Shown piece by piece: positions 55,608-64,000 of a stretch of DNA of 64,000 bases. Location of the stretch: assembly GCA_030770535.1 (NCBI GenBank), contig JASVEC010000016.1, positions 930,001 to 994,000 of the forward strand, in the 5' to 3' direction. The position numbers and the translations under genes were made by a program. Under the pieces are notes generated by a model. The model was not told where the DNA came from and searched no databases. It saw only the letters and a list, made by a program, of their open reading frames with translations. The first letter of the stretch is position 1. Every line of letters begins with the position of its first letter. The stretch is from Batkoa obscura (taxonomy: Eukaryota > Entomophthoromycota > Entomophthoromycetes > Entomophthorales > Batkoaceae).

Positions 55608-57206
55608 TTATTCCTCGTCAGCATACACATCATTTTGTACTTCAGGTGATTGGGCACGTTCATATCCTGGAGATCCATCAGCATGGCCAGTTGCTTCTTG
55701 CTCATGTGTATTTAAATAATAATCACGTGTGTCATTTTTATCTGGGCTGGCTTCACGCTCATGTGGACGTGGAGAAAATTCATTGTCCTTACGATCAGGA
55801 GTTGGAGAGCGACGGTCAGCATTACTATCACGACGTTGATAAGGAGAACGAGAGCGATTAGATCCACTATAAGATCTTCCACGACGAGGTGAATCGCTTC
55901 TTCTAGAATCTCTACCACGTCTTGGGGATGGAGAGCGTCTAGAACGTCTTGGGGAACGAGAGCGAGAAGGAGAACGTGAACGACGATATGAACGACGTGG
56001 AGAACGTCTTGGAGAGCGTTCACGATGACGACGTGGGGATCTAGAACGAGATTTTGAATAATTACGTCTACTACTGCGACGACTATGGCTTCGTGAATCC
56101 TAAAGGACGGTTAATATTTGATATCATCTTTTTTATAATTAAATTACATCAATAATTTCTAATCTTCTGCCACGGAACTCATAATTTTGAAATTTATCTA
56201 AAGCATATTTCATATCATCATATTTTTCAAACTCAACAATTCTATAAAATGATTAGATTAAGACTAGTTACATTGTTATACTTACCCTTCTCCTTGGTGC
56301 TCTTTATGTGCATCGGCAAAGCAGACTTCTCCAGCACGGCGCATCAAATCCTTGAGATCCTGTAAAGATAGAAGGTCGTTAATAAATCAGCAACAAGGAC
56401 TTAGCCCAAAAGTGTATGTTCAAAGTAAAAAAGTAAAACTGGCCAAAAGAAAAGTAATTTAAGACCAAAACTAAAGTCACCAATAAGAACTAATAGTACA
56501 CAAAGAACGCAACGATATTTTTCAATTTAAGTAGCAAAATGTATCAATTTTTAACTAATTCTAATTAAAATGGGCAATACTATGTTCTCATATCTCCTTA
56601 TAATAAAAGCAATGTTATTAAAAACAAAGATTTTTAAATGAAGAGAATGAAGTACAGCGTATTACTTATTGTACAAATATTTTAAATTCACCATCAAAGT
56701 TTTTAAGTACAAGATATTTTGGCCAGTTAAGAAACTAGTATTAGAAACATACCTGCCAGTTAGCCCTAGACGAAAGATTGCGGATAAGCAAACGATTATC
56801 GGTACGAGTAGGTGGACCACGACGACGATCATTGTTACGATCATTGTTATTACTACGATCGTTATTGTTGTTACGCTGTCTGTCACGAGGATGACGTGAT
56901 TTAGCATACTCAACAACTAACCTATTAAAGAATTAGTTTGTATATAATTAGAAATAAATAAATTACCTTTCACCACGAAAGGTCTTCCCGTCAAATTCAC
57001 GTTGAACCTCTTTTGCATCAGAAGAACTACGGAATTCCTAACCAAGTTAATAAAATAGAGTAATTCATAAAAAAGGAACATACAACAAAACCAAAACGTT
57101 CCAAGAGAGAAATTTCAACAATTTCTCCATATCCTTTCAAGAGTTTTTCTATATCTCTTTCATGAGTGCCTGTGGCTAAATGTCCAAAAAAAAGTCTGGT
57201 ACTCAT
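55608..57206 (-). CDS. SR splicing factor 1 with two RRMs and RS tail, 340 aa, 6 exons
   Basis: Serine/arginine-rich splicing regulator of the SRSF4/5/6 or fission yeast Srp2 type. Exons (high to low): 57206-57084, 57037-56967, 56921-56753, 56359-56286, 56241-56148, 56099-55608; closes in frame. RRM1: [23 protein letters not shown]1-like LERFGFVEFRSS. The linker is Arg/Asn-rich ([20 protein letters not shown]). RRM2: [30 protein letters not shown]. The last exon is an RS domain with many RSRSP/RRSP repeats (about residues 175-280), then an acidic, Pro-containing tail. The intron between exons 3 and 4 is 393 bases, far longer than any other here. It is paralogous to the gene at 59812 with shared intron positions. 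Confidence 0.92.
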
Positions 57207-59811
57207 TACTGTAAAACATATTAGAAAGTTATATAAAATAATTATTTATGATAATATTTTTATACTTACCAAAATTTAGATGTTATAAAAATTAAGCAAA
57301 GTCTTAAATTTTATTTAAAAAATCTGGTATTTCCCTCTATGAAATAGAGTTCTATTTTATGGGATTAAAATAATCCAAAGTTGGCCAATCATAATTCTTA
57401 ATTGCCTATGTTTAGCCCTAAATCTAAAATTACCAAATTTATTTTTTGAGCCCTAATTCTTTTGTCTATCTCATATTACTAGTAATCAATTAAATATAAG
57501 AGTAATCAATTATTAAATTAATCGATGTCATAATAATATAATTAAACTTCGGTATTGAATTGTGTATGTATTAACTCAAAGTTTAAAATAGTAGCCTTGA
57601 TATCGATATTACATCACAAAACTATATTATAACTTTGATTGCGAATTGGATTTTTAAAACTATTCCCCAGAAATTATATAAGTTCAAATCAAATCATTTT
57701 TACTTTCAATATAGCTTTCAACTCTTTTGCAAACTTATTAACTACTCATTTAAGAGTAAAATTTATGCTAAAATCTTACTAAAATATAGGCTTAGCTTTA
57801 AAAGAGTCAATTGATAATAATTTAACTGTATAAATTACAGTCAACTAGTACATAAAAGGATTGAAGTAGCTGTAAATATTCCTAATTAAATGGATGACGA
57901 AATGACTCAACCTAAAGATATTTAATTAACTCCTGCGGAGTAATCGAAAAATACGATTAAGTTAATGCCATGTTTAGTCCAATGGCGCAATCCATTTTTT
58001 TCGATTTGCTCATTAAAGACACTTACAGATGTCATCTTTCTCAATGACATCAATTTGAAGTTAATTTATTTCTGAAAAACAATTGAGATAGTCAAACTAT
58101 AAACTGTAAGTTTTTCATATAAATAATAAGTTGAATATTAACATTGATCCTCAACTATAATAGCTTCATTAGATTTTTCAAGAATTAAAGAAATAGTATA
58201 ATATATTTAAATTTAATAAAGCAATTTTAGAGATCTTAAAATTCAGAGACATAAAGGCTTTGTAATTTATTTTGTAAATTTTGAGGTTTTAAAGCTTGAG
58301 ATAATTTTAATTATAATAAGTCTTGCTATAAGTAATTAATAATTTGGTTACCAACACTTGCAAAAATATCGTTGTCTAGCAAAACATCATTGTTAAACAT
58401 GATACTTTTTTAAACTTGTTTAATTACTTGGATCCAGATTTTTCAAAAAAAGACTATAATCCTAGTAAATATAATTTTTTATCTAATTAGAGTTATATTT
58501 GATGAATATATTCGCCAATTTCAAGATTATATAAAAAAAGTTATGACGCGCATACTCATCAAATGCACTCAAATAGTCAATTTGAATTCCCATTAAACGA
58601 AAATTTTGTCACATAATTTACTACTTTTAAATTATTTAAACTCTTAAAAGTTCGTTATGTAAACTAACACTATTGTTTTTTCGATCAATCAGAGAATCCA
58701 CTCTTAATTATCAGCTTTAAAATGTAGTATGCTTTAAAATATAAATGTAAGTATTACCTTATGAATGATAAAGTGGCGACACATGAATCAATATTAATTT
58801 TCCTTACTTGAACCCAAGCCAGTATCCATTTTTATGCCATTATTTTACATAAAACAACCTCTGTGACTATAAGAATGTCTTCCTACTTTTACTATGTGTG
58901 CTTATATTGAACAGAAAGATCAGATCACTCTCAGTGAATCTCATAAAATTTATGTCATAGTTAAATTGTCGAAAACTATGCTATATAGCGCATCCATGTA
59001 TCTTTGAGTTTTTGTATATCATAGGCTCATATCACTATAACCATTTCAAAAAAAATCCAGCAAGGCGCAAATTTAAGCCCAAACCTTGTTAGTTCTTATC
59101 CCTTTACTCTTTTCTTAAAATACAACATTACACTGTTTTATTGATCTTTATCTAGTTTTCTAGTAATGTCAATTAGAATAATAAGTCAAATCCTGATTTA
59201 ATCAGTTAAATCTCAAGTTTCGAAGGCTTCAATATTTCTTTATAGCTCCGTTTATATACTCGAAAATTTTATTATGTTTCCTTTTAAATCCTTTCATTAT
59301 ATTTATTATCCATCAAATCTTTACTTGAAGATCATTAAATCCTCATTTCAAAAACCTTTTTAACCCACATTACTATTCCTGAAAGATAATCCGACTAAGT
59401 ATATTATAATCCAAGCCTAACTCTAATTAGTGTATCCAATATAAATAATCTTTTATGAAGTAGTTATATAAAATTTTAAATTGTTCCATAATTTTGAAAC
59501 TTTTTATGATAATCCAAATTCATGTCCATTAAACTAATCTTTTTCTTTCCATCCAGTTCATTTTATACTTCATTATAATGATCCTATATTATCTATTATT
59601 AACCTTCAACCAAACTTATTCCATTTATAATTTTTCATATTCCTTCCTTCTTATCATTAACTTCATAAAATTGTATAAAATAATTCGTCAAATACCAATT
59701 TAAATTTAAAAAATATTATTCATTCAAAATAATAGCAAAGGGTTGCGATAATTGTGATCCTCTTGTTTCCAAAATATAATGTTCCATTTAATCCGTTATC
59801 TTAATCCTATT
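57207..59811. other. Intergenic, 2.6 kb
   Basis: AT-rich spacer between the two SR genes, upstream of SR gene 1. One broken 62-codon frame at 57890 is the only coding-like stretch. No MITE copies are in this spacer, unlike most other long spacers. Confidence 0.4.
57890..58075 (+). pseudogene. Possible N-terminal relic of an unknown gene
   Basis: Starts MDDEMTQPKDI, then two in-frame stops, and continues KNTIKLMPCLVQWRNPFFSI and LKTLTDVIFLNDINLKLIYF. Composition looks coding, but the family is not recognised and the 3' continuation is unreadable. Confidence 0.25.
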
Positions 59812-61126
59812 TTATTCCAATGGACGTTGTCCAATTGGTGGACTCCTATCATTTCCTAATGGTGGTCCAATTGGCCCTCTTGGGGGCGTACGACGATCGT
59901 CGTGTCTTATAGGACTATGTGGCCCATTGTATCTACCTGGAGAACGAGGTCTTTCAAAACGACTAGGGGAACGTGGAGGCTCATATCTGCCTGGTGAGCG
60001 AGGTCTCTCGAAGCGACCAGGAGAACGCGGAGCCTCGTACCTACCTGGTGAGCGCATCCCTTCAAAACGTCCAGGTGAACGTGGACCACCGAATCTAGGT
60101 GGACTACGGCCATTTTCAAATCTTGGAGGGCTACGTCCATTCGCAAACCTTGGTGACCGTTCTGGGCGACGGGGTGAGCCAGAACGTTCACGACGAGGTG
60201 AGCGTCCTCTGAAGGGGGACCTCCCTCTTCTTGGTGAGCGCTCGTGGCGTGGTGAGCGGTTAAACCGAGATGACCCCATAAAAGGGGGGCGTTCATCTCT
60301 ACGGAAGCCGCCACGTCCAAAATTATGAACAGGTGCCTAAAACCATAAGTTATCAATTCATGTAAGTATTGCATGTTTTTACTTCAATCATGTGAATACG
60401 ATTACCGCCGAACTCTGCTCCTTGAAGTTTTTCGAGAACAGTCTTCATATCTCCGTAAGTATGGAACTCTAAAATACTAAAAACCTTAATTATGTTTCTT
60501 TAAAAAGCTATTAAACCCAACCCTTCACCACGACGGTATTTATGAACATCAGCAAAGGAACACTCTGCTACAGGTCTCACAAAATCTTTGATATCCTAAC
60601 AATTTTTAAACATCTTTTTTTTGTATTTGTCAGCTATCTTACTTGCCAACTTGAGCTGAAAGGAAGATTTTCGAGTATGATTCTGTTTGGAGTGCGAACA
60701 GGAGGTCCACGTCCACTAAACATTGATAAGAAAATTTCATTATAAAGCAAGTGAAACTTACTCGCGTCTTCTTTCATTGATGGGAAATCTCTCCCTTTCG
60801 CGCTCTCTACGAGTTCTAGCATGCTCAACGATCATTCTAAGCTACATTAGCGTTTATTTGTTATATTGCTGAGTATGAATCACCTTTCCCCAAAAAAATC
60901 AGAGCCATTGAGCTCGCGAATACAATCATCAGCATCTTTAAAATGGTTGAATTCCTAAATTAAAAATACTAAGGATTTAAATATTAAATAGAGTCAAATC
61001 TAATACCACGAAGCCGAAGCCGTCACGAACGTATATATCGCGAACAGGTCCATAAGGACGAAGAAGCTTTTCAATATCCTTCTCTTTAACGTCACGAGCC
61101 AAATGGCCAAAGAATAAACGAGACAT
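59812..61126 (-). CDS. SR-type splicing factor 2 with two RRMs and RSPGRF tail, 343 aa, 7 exons
   Basis: Exons (high to low): 61126-61007, 60954-60884, 60836-60762, 60715-60643, 60595-60522, 60476-60383, 60336-59812; the sum is in frame. RRM1: [37 protein letters not shown] short Arg/Glu linker (RRERERERFPINERRR) follows, then RRM2: NRIILENLPFSSSWQDIKDF, GILEFHTYGDMK. The tail has first RSPRRGRSPFRGRSPRR, then about seven repeats of RSPGRFExPRSPGRY, a pattern different from the RS tail of its paralogue and poorer in RS pairs. The donor of exon 5 is GTTGGG, which is unusual. Nuclear pre-mRNA splicing or mRNP role by family. Confidence 0.9.
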
Positions 61127-61492
61127 TTCAGATAATTGAATCGTTAGTAAAAGTCTTAAAAGTAGTTTAATGCAGATTTCTTACCTTCGCTTTTATCAAA
61201 TTAAATCTTCCAATCAATTTAAGGTTAGGAGTAAATTTGATTCGTTTTTTATAATTTGTACCAACCATTAGTGTTGTTGAAATTTATTAATAAATTTAGA
61301 GTCTAAAATGTTTTACATTACTCTATAAATTAAACGTAGACTGAGCATTCTCGCTTTTGTGTCCAATAACTTTAATAGGTGAATTCTTTATTTCTAGATT
61401 CAACAAGGACAAAATTGAAAATGTCTAATCCATATTTAAACTACAATAATAGCGAAAACTTCATTGAAAAACAAATGAATAATGCTATTTTA

Positions 61493-61522
61493 AAAATAAA
61501 ATAAAATAAAATAAAATAAAAT
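61493..61522. repeat. (AAAAT)n microsatellite
   Basis: Five to six pentamer copies. Confidence 0.85.
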
Positions 61523-61653
61523 AATACTTGGGTTTAGGTACAAGGCTTTCTCATATCTTATGTCCAAATTTTTGTAGCTTTTAGATGTTGGGGGTAGCTG
61601 ATTGCAACGGTAAATATTACCTTTTGCAAAGTGACTAATGACATTTAACAAAA

Positions 61654-61752
61654 TATGAGGATGTTTTTTTGGTTTCATCACTTTTTCTATCTTTTAAGCG
61701 CTACTTGAGTCGAAAGATCGTTAGTAAAGTTAAACAAAAAATATATCCCTAT
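61654..61752 (+). mobile_element. Hairpin MITE, copy 19
   Basis: TATGAGGATGTTTTTTTGGT ... AAACAAAAAATATATCCCTA; centre CTTTTAAGCGCTACTTGAG. Slightly short at the right. Confidence 0.88.
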
Positions 61753-61874
61753 ATATGTTCCAATCAAAAAATATCAATTGAGCTAAAGATAGTTGTATAG
61801 CTGCTAAAGTTCCGATGTATGCTATTCGATTTTTTATTTAAAAATAAAATCTTAGGCCTTAAGTCAATAATTCA

Positions 61875-61980
61875 TATGGAGATATGTTTTTGTATTTGAG
61901 AATTTTACTAACAATTTTTCCACTCAAATAGCGCTTAAAAGATAGAAAAAATAATGAACCCAAAAAAAACATCCCCATAT
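61875..61980 (-). mobile_element. Hairpin MITE, copy 20
   Basis: TATGGAGATATGTTTTTGTA ... CAAAAAAAACATCCCCATA; centre CACTCAAATAGCGCTTAAAA. Faces copy 19 with 120 bases between. Confidence 0.9.
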
Positions 61981-62991
61981 GATGACTTAATCATTTGTTA
62001 ATAAAAATCATTGTTAAATAGTCGTCTCTTTATTTATAAACTAAACTTTCATTCTAAAGCATAAAAAGTTGCTTAAAAAATTTAAAGCTATAGTTTTTAT
62101 CATAATAAATAACGCCACTTTTTTTCTGCATAAATTGGATAAAACATGAGAAAACCTTATAGATTAAAAAGTTTGATGAGAGGCAACACTAATCCAGGAT
62201 GGTTTCTAGTGTTTTACTAAAACTTTAATAAAAAAAAGTAATAAAATAATATTAGAAAAATTAAAAATTAAATGATCAATAAAGAACATTTGTTAGTATA
62301 AATAAAACTAAAAAGCAAAACTGTTTTGCACATATGTTAACTTATTATATAATTTATTTTTAAAAATTTAATAATAGCTAAAGTTTGATAAAAAATGTCT
62401 TTAATTTTTTATTTTCAGCTAATTTAAAACAAAAATACTTAAAAATTACATTAAATATATATTTTATTATAATGAAAATTTTATAGAATGTTAATCTTAA
62501 GTTAAAATAAAAGAATAAATTTTTAAAAAAATATACTTTTAATTTTGTATTTATTATTAAGCTATCAAATAAAATTGAGTTTAATTTAACTTTAACTAGA
62601 TAAAAATAGTAAGGTTTTATAAACTAAGTTTTTTAGATTATTATTATTTAACGTTTAATTAATATAAAAGCTTCAATAATTTATTATATGATGAATTATT
62701 ACGTACATAAATAGCTTTATTTTTCAATTTTATTTATATTACTAAACTTTTTTTTTCACTATTTAGTTTTGAAGTATTTAATATAATTTTTACTTTTTAT
62801 AGCTCAACTTTCTATAATTACTCACAAGCTCAAAAATATGGTCAATCATTTTAAAAATAATTTATAGATACAGCACTGTTACTTTTTTATTAAATTACAA
62901 AGGTTTTTCTACAACAAACGGCATCTTCAGTAAATAAGTGATAATAAGACATCATACAAAAAACAAAATTAATTTAGCCATTAAACAATAT

Positions 62992-63090
62992 ACAAGAATA
63001 TATTTTTTTGCTTAATAATTTTACTAATAATTTTTCTATTTAGTATTTAAAAAACAAAAAAGTGAAGTCAAAAAAATACACCTATATAAT
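62992..63090 (-). mobile_element. Degraded hairpin MITE, copy 21
   Basis: AGAATATATTTTTTTGCTTA, TTTTACTAATAATTTTTCTA, AGTGAAGTCAAAAAAATACA. The family order is kept but the centre is shortened and the ends are worn. Confidence 0.65.
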
Positions 63091-63739
63091 AGCAGAATTT
63101 TTGGCTTAAAATAATAAAGATGCCTTCCTTACTAAATAAATTTTTATGTATGAATTTAGACGTCCATTCATTTAATTCCAGTACAGTATAAAAGATCATC
63201 ATTAACTTATATTAAATTTCTTAGCCTTTAATCATATTTGGACTTTTTTCAAGGATATGATTAAAACGCAATCTTTTGTCCGACAGTGTTATAGTAAAGC
63301 TAGTTTTAGACACTATCTGTTTTGGATATTTTACTTGTAGTAAGGAAATAAATAAACCATCTTATAGTTTCTTTTAGCCAAGTTATTTCTGCACAGGTTT
63401 TTAAGGCTAGTCTAATTTGAGCTTTATGGCAAAAATTAGAATTAGGTGGCAAATCAAAATTGGGCCAAATTTAGATTTATTTGCCAAGTTTTAAAAAAAG
63501 TTATACTCAGTAAATTTGGAATTTTTATAATTAGAAATATAAAATGAAATTATTACATATTCAATGCTGATTTTCAAGTCAGTAAAAGTAAAGGTTGAAA
63601 TAATCCCAAAGAGTATATAACCCAAAGATGTATAGTTGAATTTGAGTTAAAAATTGAATATTTATTGTGATTCCTATAAATTTTTCATCGTTTGTAAATT
63701 TTAATTTTTGTTCGAAGAAACAGTATATTAGTATCTTAA

Positions 63740-64000
63740 ATGAAAGTTGGGTCAGGAGAAAAAGTAAAGCAGGTGGAAATAAGTGAGCATTTATTATCTT
63801 TTGAAGATGTCTGCTCCAAGTATGGAACTGGCGTTAATCCTAACAAGCCTTAGGAAAGTCAAGGCTTAACTCCGGAAAAAGTTCAAGAAGCCAAAGAAGC
63901 TTATGGTCTTAATACGCTAACTCTAGCTAAAGGCAAACGCCCAATAGTTCGTTTTTTAGAATGTTTAGGCAATCTCTTTAATATACTATTGATATTAGCC
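63740..64000 (+). pseudogene. N-terminus of a Na+/K+-ATPase-like (type IIC) P-type ATPase, cut by window end
   Basis: Starts MKVGSGEKVKQVEISEHLLS. FEDVCSKYGTG follows, then GLTPEKVQEAKEAYGLNTLT, then VRFLECLGNLFNILLILA as the first membrane helix. This is the cation-ATPase N-terminal domain in the style of animal Na+/K+-ATPase alpha chains (LC.RYGT and GLT..QA.....GPN.L words). A TAG lies in frame at 63851-63853 between these two halves. A 45-base intron could remove it only by deleting the conserved CSKYGTG, so I favour a disabled gene. The rest lies outside the window. Confidence 0.65.

Larger units (their letters stand above)
61127..63739. other. Intergenic, 2.6 kb
   Basis: AT-rich with an (AAAAT)n run and three MITE copies (19-21). 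The part from 62000 to 62960 shows nothing I can name. TATATAA at 63614-63620 may serve the gene at 63740. Confidence 0.4.

Noticed and set aside
59907-60374. 155-codon minus frame and 133-codon plus frame in the SR gene 2 tail
   Set aside because: Alternative frames of the RSPGRF repeat; the frame continuous with RRM2 across introns is the real one.
63830-63853. A short intron GTTAATCCTAAC...CCTTAG that would remove the ATPase stop
   Set aside because: It would be about 21-24 bases, well below the shortest intron seen in this window (about 45).

Overview
The window is AT-rich eukaryotic nuclear DNA that looks like an early-diverging (zygomycete-grade) fungus. The support is many short GT-AG introns (about 45-100 nt), TACTAAC-like branch sites, a fungal gene set (SRP54, Msp1/ATAD1, RPAP1/Rba50, RBM25/Snu71, SR proteins, thioredoxin reductase), decayed animal-style 7TM receptor genes with an NPxxY motif, and the start of a Na+/K+-type P-type ATPase. 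An Entomophthorales/Conidiobolus-like source is my best guess; it is inference, not shown.

Layout. 0-7 kb: two paralogous secreted Tyr/His/Arg/Gly repeat proteins flank five-exon SRP54, with a fossil tail of a third copy. 7.4-8.7 kb: a two-RRM protein. 10-18 kb: a stomatin-like gene, two 7TM receptor pseudogenes in opposite orientation, and an MFS transporter. 19.9-21 kb: low-complexity DNA with weak hints of a dead element. 21.9-34.4 kb is gene dense: a membrane PDI with a run of tiny exons, thioredoxin reductase, a 13-exon Msp1/ATAD1 gene with a 9-nt exon, RPAP1, and an unrecognised gene overlapping RPAP1 tail to tail. 35.3 kb: tRNA-Arg(UCG). 36.4-39.1 kb: a decayed DNA transposon with a duplicated right end. 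40-46 kb: a DJ-1/PfpI protein, a secreted four-module Cys-rich protein and RBM25. 46.4-53.2 kb: a second copy of the stomatin-7TM-MFS block, in which the MFS and 7TM genes are dead but the stomatin gene is almost identical to its partner. 53.5 kb: a LINE fragment. 55.6-61.1 kb: two paralogous two-RRM SR proteins. The last 260 bases start a P-type ATPase with an in-frame stop.

The strongest unexplained pattern is a family of about 105-bp, almost fully self-complementary elements (TATGGGGATGT...ACATCCCCATA). I find 21 copies in both orientations, in intergenic DNA and in all three 7TM pseudogenes but in no intact exon. The second pattern is the 10-18 / 46-53 kb segmental duplication with a near-identical stomatin tract, which suggests gene conversion.

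Splice sites were assigned by reading frame and protein conservation. For the multi-exon genes the exon sums close exactly in frame, which supports them. No CRISPR array, rRNA or virus-derived element was seen.
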